Of a stretch of 64,000 bases of DNA, positions 24,284 to 31,922 are shown piece by piece. Origin of the DNA: Paenibacillus_G elgii_A (GTDB taxonomy: Bacteria > Bacillota > Bacilli > Paenibacillales > NBRC-103111); assembly GCA_042219835.1 (NCBI GenBank), contig JBHJMN010000022.1:31969-95968 (forward strand). Direction: 5' to 3'. The notes beneath the pieces were generated by a model. That model saw only the letters and a list, made by a program, of their open reading frames with translations, was not told the DNA's origin and made no database searches. Each line of letters opens with the position of its first letter. Within the stretch, counting starts at the first letter, position 1. The translations under genes and the position numbers were made by a program.

Positions 24284-25360
24284 TCATGGTTTGGTCGTCT
24301 TGCGCCGCATGCGTTCTTCCCGCTCCCATTTGCGTAAATGGGGGTACGGATCGAAGGACCATTCCGTCAGCCCGTTGTCCCGGTATAATCCGTAATGCAG
24401 ATGGGGCGGAAACTTTCCGGACGTGCCGGGCTTCCCATAGCCGGAGCTGCCGACCCAACCGACCACTTGGCCCGGTTTTAAGATGCTGCCCTGCTGCACT
24501 TCTTTTTTGTTAAAGCCCGATAAATGCGCGTAATAATGATACACGTTGTTTAGATCACGGATCCCGATGCGCCAGCCGCCGTACGGATTCCAGCCCATCA
24601 CTTCGATGACGCCGTACGTGGCGCTGCGCACGGGAACGCCGTAGCCGGCGAAGATATCGGTTCCTTCGTGGATACGGTATCCGCCCCAGCCGCGGCTGGC
24701 CCCCCATGTGCTGCGGTAGGAATAATCGGCGCTAAGCGGCATCACGAAGCAATGCTCGTACAAGTCGAGCGTATCGAAATGGGCGTAGATCCGGGCGAAT
24801 TGCTGAATCCGCTCGACGCTCCGCGTATTTTGATAATAGTCCCAAAGTCCGATTCGGAGGTCTTCCTCGGCGCTCCCTTTTTGGAGCAGGTTGGCGGCCA
24901 TCGAATAAAGCCGGTCAAAATCATTCATCCGGTCCGCCAAGCCATCTCCGGAGCCGTCCCTGCCGATTCCGCCGAACCATCGAATGCTCTTCACATTTTT
25001 GTCTTCGTGGTCGGGGTTAAGAATGCCGCCCCACTGCAGATCGGTAAAATAAATGGCGACCATTCCGTCAGGGGCCGGGCGCTTTTTGGCCAGATTGATC
25101 GTCCGTTCGTATTGATCGACCGCGGCTAAATAATACCAAGGAATGCCGGTAACCGCACTGACTTTGTCGAACAGATCCTTGCGCTCGGCGAACACGGCTT
25201 TCATTCCACTCGCCGCCTTGCCTGCTCTCGGTAATGCAGGAGTCTTGGCTGCGGGAGCATAGGCGAACCCCCGGCTTTCCAATCCCCCTGCTGCCGGGCC
25301 AACGAGCAGCGCGGTACACAGAGCCGCTGCAGTTAACACTCGTGCATGGAATGCCGCCAT
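24284..25360 (-). CDS. lytH: M23 peptidoglycan endopeptidase, LytH/YunA-like
   Basis: 358 residues from ATG 25360 (AAGGAGG ten bases upstream). A signal peptide (about residues 1-26) leads into an unusual middle domain (IPWYYLAAVDQYER, YFTDLQWGG) typical of YunA proteins. The C-terminal LytM/M23 zinc peptidase domain has ligands in HEGTDIFAGYG and PPHLHYG plus the HYYAHLSG strand. B. subtilis LytH trims L-Ala-D-Glu cross-bridges to leave single L-Ala side chains in spore cortex. Its placement next to yunB fits a sporulation role, though that role here rests on homology and synteny. Confidence 0.88.
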   Translation of the reverse strand: MAAFHARVLTAAALCTALLVGPAAGGLESRGFAYAPAAKTPALPRAGKAASGMKAVFAERKDLFDKVSAVTGIPWYYLAAVDQYERTINLAKKRPAPDGMVAIYFTDLQWGGILNPDHEDKNVKSIRWFGGIGRDGSGDGLADRMNDFDRLYSMAANLLQKGSAEEDLRIGLWDYYQNTRSVERIQQFARIYAHFDTLDLYEHCFVMPLSADYSYRSTWGASRGWGGYRIHEGTDIFAGYGVPVRSATYGVIEVMGWNPYGGWRIGIRDLNNVYHYYAHLSGFNKKEVQQGSILKPGQVVGWVGSSGYGKPGTSGKFPPHLHYGLYRDNGLTEWSFDPYPHLRKWEREERMRRKTTKP

Positions 25361-25482
25361 ACGATAGCTGCCTCCTTCGTTCGGGTTTCGATTCGCTGGT
25401 TTCATTAACTTTAGCATGTTCGAGCCGCTGCCTTTTTATCCCTTGTCCGGTTTGATATGATGAAGGCATGGAGGGATGCCGG

Positions 25483-25959
25483 ATGCCGTTTGATCACCGG
25501 GAAGAGCATGTAGATGACCGCATGCTTATTTTGCAAGCCAATATCGACGACATGAATCCGGAATATTGTTCGTACGTGACCGACCTGCTGCTGGAGCAGG
25601 GGGCCAACGACGTATACTGGATTCCGATCATTATGAAAAAGGGCCGTCCCGGCGTTATGCTGAACGTACTGACTGACGATGAGGGCGCGAAGCGAATGGA
25701 GGACGTCATTTTCAAGGAAACGACGACGCTTGGCTTGCGTTATTTGCGGGCCTCTTGCCACCGTCTGGGAAGAGAGTTTCATAGGGTCGATACGCCCTGG
25801 GGGCCTATTCAGGTAAAAGCGGGATTCCATCAGGGAGAGCTTGTCCAGTTCGCCCCGGAGTTTAAGGAATGCGAGCAGGTTGCCAAAACGCACGGCGTGC
25901 CGCTCAAGCAGGTGTACGACGAGGTGCGGCGGCGGTTCATGGAGCGCGGACGCGCTTAA
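25483..25959 (+). CDS. larC2: LarC2: C-terminal half of nickel-pincer cofactor synthase LarC, as a separate gene
   Basis: 158 residues equal to the C-terminal domain of LarC: LQANIDDMNPEYCSYVTDLL, then GANDVYWIPIIMKKGRPGVM and TTTLGLRYLRASCHRLGRE. LarC is a CTP-dependent nickel insertase, in which this domain carries the CTP-binding part. In Lactobacillus plantarum the two halves are joined by a ribosomal frameshift. Here the N-terminal half lies on the opposite strand (26094-27239), convergent with this one. ATG 25483 is favoured, with GGAGGG seven bases upstream. An ATG five codons earlier is possible. The protein must act by associating with LarC1. Confidence 0.88.
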   Translation: MPFDHREEHVDDRMLILQANIDDMNPEYCSYVTDLLLEQGANDVYWIPIIMKKGRPGVMLNVLTDDEGAKRMEDVIFKETTTLGLRYLRASCHRLGREFHRVDTPWGPIQVKAGFHQGELVQFAPEFKECEQVAKTHGVPLKQVYDEVRRRFMERGRA

Positions 25960-25963
25960 ACAA

Positions 25964-26025
25964 GCCAACGGACGGCTCTCCCGAAGCAGACCTTACGCAT
26001 GTGCCGGGGGAAGCCGTCCGTTGGC
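25964..26025 (+). terminator. Long hairpin after larC2
   Basis: A perfect 13-bp stem (GCCAACGGACGGC / GCCGTCCGTTGGC) with a 36-base loop, right after the larC2 stop. No T run follows, so it may be a weak terminator or a 3'-end stabiliser. Confidence 0.45.
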
Positions 26026-26051
26026 CGTTCTACTGTAGCGAAGCAGAGAAC

Positions 26052-26085
26052 GAAAAAGCGGCCTTTTCCCGAAGGAAAAGCCGCT
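26052..26085 (-). terminator. Terminator after larC1
   Basis: On the minus strand, AGCGGCTTTTCC / GGAAAAGGCCGCT (one-base bulge) closed by a TTCG-containing loop and followed by five T, nine bases after the larC1 stop. Confidence 0.88.
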
Positions 26086-26093
26086 CGGTGTAA

Positions 26094-27239
26094 CTATTGC
26101 CGAATGGAAGTATGGTGCAGACCGTCATCGTTGTCATGTTTGTGGTGCACGTGAGGATGCTTCTCATCGTGTGAGTGATCGCCGTGGCTATGTTTTTCAT
26201 GCCCGTGCTCATGCTCATGCGAATGCCCGTGATGTTGGTGCTCATGGCCGTGTTCGTGCGAATGCTCATGATGATGGTGCTCATGGCCGTGTTCGTGCGA
26301 ATGCTCATGATGACGGTGCTCATGGCCGTGTTCGTGCGAATGCTCGCGATGACGGTGCCCATGGCCATGTTCGTGCGGATGCTCGTGATGATGGTGCCCG
26401 TGGCCGTGCTCGTGCGAGTGTCCGTGATGATGGTGCTCCGGCTGATGATGTCCGTGAACGTGCTCGTGCGAAAACTCTTCGTGGTGTACCTGCCACTTGT
26501 TCATATAGGGATCGGCCTGTCCGACAACGACGCGCAGCACGTTAGGCTGGTTCGGCAAATCGCGCGTTCCCGCCCCGTAGCCGATCGATTCTACGATCAT
26601 CGGCGGGAGGCCCTTGGCGAATTCGTCCACGAGTCCGGAGACGATGCCCGCGCCTGTCGGCGTCGTCATCTCCAGCGAATACGAAGTTGGCGCGATGGGC
26701 AGCCCTCTCATCATTTCCAGCGTAGCCGGGGCCGGCACCGGATAAATGCCATGATCGCAATGCACCGTGCCGGAGCCGAGCGGTACGGCGGAGGACAAGA
26801 TTTTCTCGATCTCCAGCGAATCGATGGCCAAGGCTACCCCGATCACATCGACGATCGAATCAATCGCGCCTACTTCGTGAAAATGAACGCGGTCGATCGG
26901 GATGTTATGTATTTTCGCTTCCGCTACCCCGATTTTCTCGAAAATCGCGAGGCTCAGCTTGACGACGCGCTCGTTGAAGCCGACACGATGAATCATCTCT
27001 ACGATTTCCGAGTAATGGCGATGGTGCGCCGGAGGCGTATCCGGATCAAGAATGACGTCAAGCTTCAGCGCGGATATGCCGCGCTTGTTCACGCGTCTCC
27101 ATTCCAGCGTGAACGGCTCGATCTGAATTTTGCGAAGCTCTTCTTCGATATAGTGACGGTCCGCGCCGGCGTCGACAAGCGCGCCCAGCGTCATATCGCC
27201 GCTGATTCCGGAGAAGCAGTCCAAATACAAGATTTTCAC
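26094..27239 (-). CDS. larC1: LarC1: N-terminal half of LarC with a ~130-residue histidine-rich tail
   Basis: 381 residues. Residues 1-250 are the LarC N-terminal domain: MKILYLDCFSGISGDM, VHFHEVGAIDSIVDVIGVAL, LGSGTVHCDHGIYPVPAPAT and PTGAGIVS. From about residue 252 to the end, where LarC would continue into its second domain, about 60 of 130 residues are His, in five 13-residue repeats. The tail likely stores or delivers Ni2+, as in UreE or HypB. LarC inserts nickel into the pyridinium dithiocarboxylate cofactor made by LarB and LarE. The GTG start overlaps the larB stop by four bases (GTGA), so the two are coupled. Confidence 0.9.
   Translation of the reverse strand: MKILYLDCFSGISGDMTLGALVDAGADRHYIEEELRKIQIEPFTLEWRRVNKRGISALKLDVILDPDTPPAHHRHYSEIVEMIHRVGFNERVVKLSLAIFEKIGVAEAKIHNIPIDRVHFHEVGAIDSIVDVIGVALAIDSLEIEKILSSAVPLGSGTVHCDHGIYPVPAPATLEMMRGLPIAPTSYSLEMTTPTGAGIVSGLVDEFAKGLPPMIVESIGYGAGTRDLPNQPNVLRVVVGQADPYMNKWQVHHEEFSHEHVHGHHQPEHHHHGHSHEHGHGHHHHEHPHEHGHGHRHREHSHEHGHEHRHHEHSHEHGHEHHHHEHSHEHGHEHQHHGHSHEHEHGHEKHSHGDHSHDEKHPHVHHKHDNDDGLHHTSIRQ
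26229..26423 (-). repeat. Five tandem 39-bp units encoding the His tail of LarC1
   Basis: Five in-frame copies of a 39-base unit, each giving a 13-residue block such as EHSHEHGHEHRHH. Third-codon and one-residue differences show that they have diverged. They are coding tandem repeats, not CRISPR, because there are no unique spacers. Confidence 0.85.
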
Positions 27240-28186
27240 TTTTCATCCCTCTTTGTCTCGTTTTGGTGGATTAGTGCGGCGTTATATCCGGCGCCGAAGC
27301 CGTTGTCGATGTTGACGACGGAAATGCCGGGCGCACAGGCGTTGAGCATGGATAACAGCGCGGCGACGCCTTGAAAGCTGGCGCCGTAGCCGACGCTCGT
27401 CGGCACCGCAATGACCGGCACGGCCACCAGGCCGCCCAAGACGCTGGCGAGCGCCCCTTCCATCCCGGCGATGACCACAACCGCGCTCGCTCCGCGGATG
27501 ACCGGCAGCCGGCGGAATAGCCGGTGAATACCGGCCACGCCGACATCGTAGACGCGCTCCACGCGGGAGCCCAGGCATTCGGCCGTCACGGCGGCTTCCT
27601 CCGCCACGGGCACGTCCGACGTACCCGCGCAGACGACGGCGATGTAGCTGCCGCCGTCCGGTACGGCTTCGCCGCTTCGCAGCCAAGTCAGCGCCCGCGC
27701 CTCGGGGTGATGCTTGACCCCCGGGATGCGCTCTGCGACATAGGCGGCTTTTTCCGCGTCGACGCGCGTCGCCAGCACGCGGTCCGTATGGGCGGCCAAC
27801 CGCTCGAAGATCGCGGTGATTTGCTCCGCCGATTTGCTTTCCCCGTAGATGACTTCGGGGAAGCCGGTCCGTGCTGGACGGCTCAGATCAAGCTGCGCGT
27901 AGCCGAGACTGTCGTCGACGGCGTCTTCCGAAAGCGATAGGATGGCAGCCTTGCGGCGCATCGGTATTTCCCCGGCTGATTGCTGCCCGGCATCTTTTTT
28001 TGAGTCGTGTGCGTTTTTATCGATTGCCGGCTGCTCCGGGGTTCTTCTGGCCTGTACAGCCGATTCTGGGCGTCCGGCCGGGGCGGTATGAGCCCCGGAC
28101 AGCCCTTCCTCCAGCAGCCGCTTGGCTTCGGCGATGTCCAGATCGCCGGATTGTACCAGCTTAAGTATGTTGTCGATGTTCATCAT
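27236..28186 (-). CDS. larB: Nickel-pincer cofactor biosynthesis protein LarB
   Basis: 316 residues from ATG 28186. The N-terminus (NIDNILKLVQSGDLDIAEAK) is typical of LarB, then comes a variable Lys/Gln/Ala-rich insert of about 55 residues. The AIR-carboxylase-like (PurE-fold) domain follows: DLSRPARTGFPEVIYGESKS, TRVDAEKAAYV, VVCAGTSDVPVAEEAAVTAE, GVAGIHRL, VIAGMEGALASVLGGL, PVIAVPTSVGYG and NIDNGFGAG. LarB carboxylates nicotinic acid adenine dinucleotide and hydrolyses it to give P2CMN, the first step of the cofactor. The ribosome site is poor (GGGAGG 14 bases away). It is coupled to larC1. larE is not in the window. Confidence 0.92.
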   Translation of the reverse strand: MMNIDNILKLVQSGDLDIAEAKRLLEEGLSGAHTAPAGRPESAVQARRTPEQPAIDKNAHDSKKDAGQQSAGEIPMRRKAAILSLSEDAVDDSLGYAQLDLSRPARTGFPEVIYGESKSAEQITAIFERLAAHTDRVLATRVDAEKAAYVAERIPGVKHHPEARALTWLRSGEAVPDGGSYIAVVCAGTSDVPVAEEAAVTAECLGSRVERVYDVGVAGIHRLFRRLPVIRGASAVVVIAGMEGALASVLGGLVAVPVIAVPTSVGYGASFQGVAALLSMLNACAPGISVVNIDNGFGAGYNAALIHQNETKRDEK

Positions 28187-28342
28187 CGTAAATGTTCGAA
28201 CCTCCCGCTCCCAAACCCTTTCCTCAGTGTACCATATTTCCAATCCCAAAGTAATTTCGAAAGTGGATTGTTGGCCTATTCGTGATATAATAGCTTCAAA
28301 TCCAAGCGCAAGAAAAGCTTGTTGCGGAACAGGAGTGCATTC

Positions 28343-29218
28343 ATGGCGACTCATCAAATAGAACGCAAGCCCGACTGGCTGAAAATCAAGCTGACGACGG
28401 GAGACAACTACAAAGAGCTGAAAAACATGATGCGCGGCAAAACGCTGCACACGGTATGCGAGGAAGCGAAATGCCCGAACATCCATGAATGCTGGGCGGC
28501 CCGGACCGCCACCTTTATGATTTTGGGCGACATCTGTACGCGGGCGTGCCGATTCTGCGCCGTCAATACCGGGATGCCGACGGAGCTGGATTTGCAGGAG
28601 CCGGAGCGCGTCGCGGAGGCGTCGGAGCAAATGGGCCTGCGCCATGTCGTCGTCACTTCCGTCGCGCGGGACGACCTGAAGGACGGCGGGGCTTCGGTGT
28701 TCGCCGCGACGATCCGGGCGATCCGGGGGCGTCTGCCTCTGGCCGGAGTCGAGGTGCTCATTCCCGATTTTCAAGGGGACGAGGAAGCGCTTCGCACCGT
28801 GCTCGAAGCGAAGCCCGATATTTTGAACCACAACGTGGAAACGGTGGAGCGGCTGTCCGACAAGGTGCGGGCCAAGGCCAAATACCGCCGTTCGCTGGAG
28901 CTTCTTGCGCGTTCCAAGCGGATTGCCCCATCAATTCCGACAAAATCGAGCATTATGCTCGGCGTCGGAGAGACGTGGGACGAAATTTTACAGACGATGG
29001 ACGACTTGCGCGCCGTCGATTGCTCGATCATGACGATCGGCCAATACTTGCAGCCTTCGCTTAAGCATTTGCCGGTATCCAAGTACTACACGCCGGAGCA
29101 ATTCGCAGAGCTGAAGCAGGAGGGGTTGAAACGCGGGTTCAGTCACGTGGAGTCCGGTCCGCTCGTTCGCAGCTCGTATCATGCGCATGAACAGGTCCAA
29201 TCGGCGAAGCAGTCTTAG
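28343..29218 (+). CDS. lipA: Lipoyl synthase LipA
   Basis: A 291-residue radical-SAM enzyme. Both iron-sulfur sites are present: the auxiliary cluster Cys in CEEAKCPNIHEC and the SAM cluster CTRACRFC, plus the family's HNVETVERL and TKSSIMLGVGET and the RSSYHA region (its final Ser binds the auxiliary cluster). It inserts two sulfurs into octanoyl-GcvH or E2 domains to form lipoate. ATG 28343 has AGGAG seven bases upstream, so an upstream start is rejected. It is divergent from larB and followed 17 bases later by yutD, as in Bacillus where yutB (lipA) lies near yutD. Confidence 0.95.
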   Translation: MATHQIERKPDWLKIKLTTGDNYKELKNMMRGKTLHTVCEEAKCPNIHECWAARTATFMILGDICTRACRFCAVNTGMPTELDLQEPERVAEASEQMGLRHVVVTSVARDDLKDGGASVFAATIRAIRGRLPLAGVEVLIPDFQGDEEALRTVLEAKPDILNHNVETVERLSDKVRAKAKYRRSLELLARSKRIAPSIPTKSSIMLGVGETWDEILQTMDDLRAVDCSIMTIGQYLQPSLKHLPVSKYYTPEQFAELKQEGLKRGFSHVESGPLVRSSYHAHEQVQSAKQS

Positions 29219-29235
29219 AATTCGGAGGTGATACG

Positions 29236-29922
29236 GTGATTCATATTGCGGGCAAAACGTACGAAGTGGTCGTTGATCATAAGAACGGCTGGCGTTTCGA
29301 GGCGTTCCGCGACCGGTACAGCGAGGTGCTGGAGCGGTACGACTATATTGTGGGCGATTGGGGCTACAGCCAGCTCCGCCTGCGCGGATTTTTTAAGGAC
29401 AACCATCCGAAAGCGACGAAAGACAGCATGATCTCCACGCTTCAGGATTATTTGAACGAGTACTGCAATTTTGGCTGCGCCTATTTCATTATTGAGAAGG
29501 CGCCGAACAAGAGCGGAATGGAACCGACCGGAGCGCCGGGGGACTTCTACGAGGATAAACCGGCAGCCGAGGCAGGCGCAGGGGCGGAACAAGGCGCGCA
29601 GCCAGCTGTAACGGCCGAAGTTTCCGTGCACCGGCATGAGGACACGGCCGCTGCTGCGGCCCCCCGCACGCCGTCGCCGCAGCATCAACGGTACAACCCG
29701 TCCGGCAAGACGTATGGTCCTCGCCACGGGCAGGGCCAGCAGTCCGGCGGCCAAAACCAGTCCAAATCGCAGCACGGTTCGGCGCGGCAGGGCGAGGGAA
29801 GACCAGGGGGCCGACATCAAGGCCAGAACAGGCAGCAGGGGCACGCGTCCAAGCCGAAAAGCGGACAGCCCTCCCAGAATCCGCCGAAGCCCAAGCCGGA
29901 ATCGTCTCGCGTGGAAGCGTAA
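29236..29922 (+). CDS. yutD: YutD family protein (DUF1027) with long disordered tail
   Basis: 228 residues. Residues 1-90 form the conserved YutD domain (YEVVVDHKNGWRFEAFRDRY, YDYIVGDWGYSQLRLRGFF, YLNEYCNFGCAYFI). After that comes about 130 residues of low-complexity Gln/Gly/Pro/Ser/Lys sequence, highly basic and probably disordered, longer than in the compact Bacillus protein. The function is unknown. The start is GTG at 29236 with GGAGGTG ahead. Co-transcribed with lipA (17-base gap) and closed by a terminator. Confidence 0.85.
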   Translation: MIHIAGKTYEVVVDHKNGWRFEAFRDRYSEVLERYDYIVGDWGYSQLRLRGFFKDNHPKATKDSMISTLQDYLNEYCNFGCAYFIIEKAPNKSGMEPTGAPGDFYEDKPAAEAGAGAEQGAQPAVTAEVSVHRHEDTAAAAAPRTPSPQHQRYNPSGKTYGPRHGQGQQSGGQNQSKSQHGSARQGEGRPGGRHQGQNRQQGHASKPKSGQPSQNPPKPKPESSRVEA

Positions 29923-29930
29923 CGACAAAT

Positions 29931-29990
29931 AAAGACCCGATGCTTCGTCTCCCTGCAAAAGTGCGGGAAGGACGGGTACCGGGTCTTTTT
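29931..29990. terminator. Bidirectional terminator between yutD and nadK
   Basis: AAAGACCCG / CGGGTCTTT arms with inner pairing and a T run on the + strand. The A-rich left flank allows use by the minus-strand nadK as well. Confidence 0.8.
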
Positions 29991-30008
29991 GTCTTGATGA
30001 CACCGCAA

Positions 30009-30821
30009 TTAGATCATGTCATAGCCGATGAACGCTTCGCGTACGCGGCTCCAGAACGGAAACGGGCGGAAGCGGGCGAATTTGACCTTTTTGCCGGCGG
30101 CGACCATGCTGCGGATCGAGATGATATCGTTGCGCTGCATATACAAGTGATCGAGCGACAGCAAAATATTTTGGTTCGCGCGCGGGTTAATGTCGCAGTG
30201 ATGATGCTTCGGCAGTAGGATCGGCGAACCAAGCGTACGGTATACGCGATTGTTAATCGAAGCGATCTCTGCAATCTGAATCGCGTCAAGCGACGGATGC
30301 ACGATGGCGCCGCCCAAGCTTTTGTTGTAGGCGGTGCTTCCCGACGGCGTGGAGATGCAGATGCCATCGCCGCGGAACGTCTCAAGCAGCTCGTCGTTAA
30401 TATGCAGCTGGGCAACCAGCGTGGCGTCGACGCCTTTTAGCGTAAATTCGTTCAGCGCAAGCTCCGTTTCGATCCCTTGGGGGGTCGTGATCTGGATCTC
30501 GACCAAAGGATATTTGACGGCGCGCAGGTCGTTTTGATTGGCGCTCTCGCCCATCAATTGAGCAAGCAGCTCGACTTCATCCGGCTTCCAGTCAGCAAAA
30601 AAGCCGAGTCTTCCCGTGTGAATCCCGGTAAATGCAATGTGATCGAGCTGGTCCTTATATTGATGAAACGCATTCAACAGCGTCCCGTCGCCGCCAATGG
30701 ACAGCACGATATCGGGGGACGCTTCTTCGTGAATGAGCCCGTACTGACGGATCAATTCGTGAAACCTGTGCATCAATTGGATGGAGATGTCATCGCCGCG
30801 GTGTATCACATTGTATTTCAA
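30009..30821 (-). CDS. nadK: NAD kinase
   Basis: 270 residues: the GGDGT catalytic loop in VLSIGGDGTLLNAF (~residue 43), HTGRLGF, the NE-substrate motif ALNEFTLKG, and GDGICISTPSGSTAYNKSLGG. It phosphorylates NAD+ to NADP+ using ATP or polyphosphate. The start codon is TTG with GGAGG eight to nine bases upstream. A PilZ protein gene lies just upstream on the same strand (31-base gap), so they may be co-transcribed. Confidence 0.94.
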   Translation of the reverse strand: MKYNVIHRGDDISIQLMHRFHELIRQYGLIHEEASPDIVLSIGGDGTLLNAFHQYKDQLDHIAFTGIHTGRLGFFADWKPDEVELLAQLMGESANQNDLRAVKYPLVEIQITTPQGIETELALNEFTLKGVDATLVAQLHINDELLETFRGDGICISTPSGSTAYNKSLGGAIVHPSLDAIQIAEIASINNRVYRTLGSPILLPKHHHCDINPRANQNILLSLDHLYMQRNDIISIRSMVAAGKKVKFARFRPFPFWSRVREAFIGYDMI

Positions 30822-30852
30822 CCGGTTATCCTCCTATAACTATCCGCTTTCG

Positions 30853-31536
30853 TCAGCTGTCGGCTCCCGAAGCGGAGCAATACTCCTCCATAAGCGCGGC
30901 AATGCTGTCCGGAACACGATGGAACTGCACGGCTACCCGATAAGCATCGCTGCTGAAATGGGCCACGCGCACGATTTCCCCATAGACCGTAATTTTCTGG
31001 GCAATGCCGGGAAGAACAAAAGATAATTCCAATTCAAGCGGGCAAAACACGCGGGTCGACGTCATAAACGCCATCCCTCCGCTGGACAAGTCCAGGATTT
31101 GTCCCGTGAACGCCACGTTCTGATGCGATAGTTGCTCCCGTACCCCGACGATCCGGGAGGTAACCGGCGTGCGGGTAGGCAGAGCAATACGCGGATAGCG
31201 CCTTTTTTGCGACTGCTTCAGCTCCAGCGGTGCGATTAAGGTTAACGTGCATACATTGCGCTTCGTTTCCAAATGCAGCAGATCAACCAAAGCATAATAC
31301 AGAATGCCCTGCTCGCGGAAAGAAAATTCAATAAAGCATACATGATGCAGCTTCTCCAGCGGATGGATCGACGCGGCATCGAGCGTGACCGTCAGTTCCT
31401 CCGCGGAAGCCTTGAGAAGCGTAAAGCTGTCCTCGTAGCAAAAGGGCGAGCCCTCTTTGGTTTCGCCTACGACGATGAGACTGCAGCTTCTGGGGAACAC
31501 AACCGTTTCGTTTGCCAAGGCCAAGGTCCAATTCAT
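30853..31536 (-). CDS. PilZ-domain cyclic-di-GMP-binding protein (YcgR/YpfB-like)
   Basis: 227 residues. An N-terminal YcgR-like beta domain (SCSLIVVGETKEGSPFC) precedes a PilZ domain from about residue 110, with the c-di-GMP contacts KRRYPRI (RxxxR-type) and ILDLSSGGMAF (D/NxSxxG). Such proteins couple c-di-GMP to motility, exopolysaccharide or other outputs. The layout matches B. subtilis YpfA/DgrA-type receptors. Cytoplasmic, no membrane segment. It is upstream of nadK on the same strand. Confidence 0.85.
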   Translation of the reverse strand: MNWTLALANETVVFPRSCSLIVVGETKEGSPFCYEDSFTLLKASAEELTVTLDAASIHPLEKLHHVCFIEFSFREQGILYYALVDLLHLETKRNVCTLTLIAPLELKQSQKRRYPRIALPTRTPVTSRIVGVREQLSHQNVAFTGQILDLSSGGMAFMTSTRVFCPLELELSFVLPGIAQKITVYGEIVRVAHFSSDAYRVAVQFHRVPDSIAALMEEYCSASGADS

Positions 31537-31822
31537 CAGTTATCACCACACGGTATGATTTTCTGAAACTTTCATTACCGTTTACATTCATAATAATCAA
31601 TATTGTAAAATAACACAATGCCGGAAGCGCGGGATCAAGTTTGTTCCAGCGCGTTATCGGCTTTGCGAAAGCGAGCCTGTTCTCTCCCGACGCTACGGCG
31701 CTTGGATTGTTTATTGCTCCCAATGCTGTTTTCGGTCCCGAGCTTGCGTTTTGATGTGGAAACAAAGAAAATCCCGCTCGCGGGAACGGGATTGGCGGGA
31801 AGTGGCCCAAGGATTGGGGCGG
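31537..31822. other. Intergenic region between pilZ gene and glgP terminator
   Basis: The first ~80 bases are AT-rich and probably hold the pilZ promoter. The rest is GC-rich and open in several frames (for example 31618-31926), but without a ribosome site, domain or sensible composition, so no gene is called. Confidence 0.4.
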
Positions 31823-31824
31823 GA

Positions 31825-31860
31825 GAAAAATGCCCGGAGTATTTGGTTCGATCTCCGGGC
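31825..31860 (-). terminator. Terminator of the phosphorylase gene
   Basis: On the minus strand, an 8-bp stem (GCCCGGAG/CTCCGGGC) then an ATTTTT tract, about 60 bases after the phosphorylase stop. Confidence 0.65.
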
Positions 31861-31922
31861 GCGGTGCGTAGTTGCGCCTCGCCCGGAACACAGGCTGGAT
31901 CGAGACTCGAGCCGTCGTTCCG

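Noticed and set aside
26229..26423. Regular 39-bp repeats suggestive of CRISPR
   Set aside because: There are no unique spacers. The repeats are contiguous, in frame and encode the His tail.
26171..27374. Long + strand open frames opposite larC1
   Set aside because: They are shadows of the His-rich repeat region: translation gives repetitive Met/Val/Arg sequence with no domain, while the minus strand encodes recognisable LarC.
28187..28831. N-terminal extension of larB to 28831
   Set aside because: The extension runs antisense through lipA and lacks homology. LarB's conserved start is at 28186.
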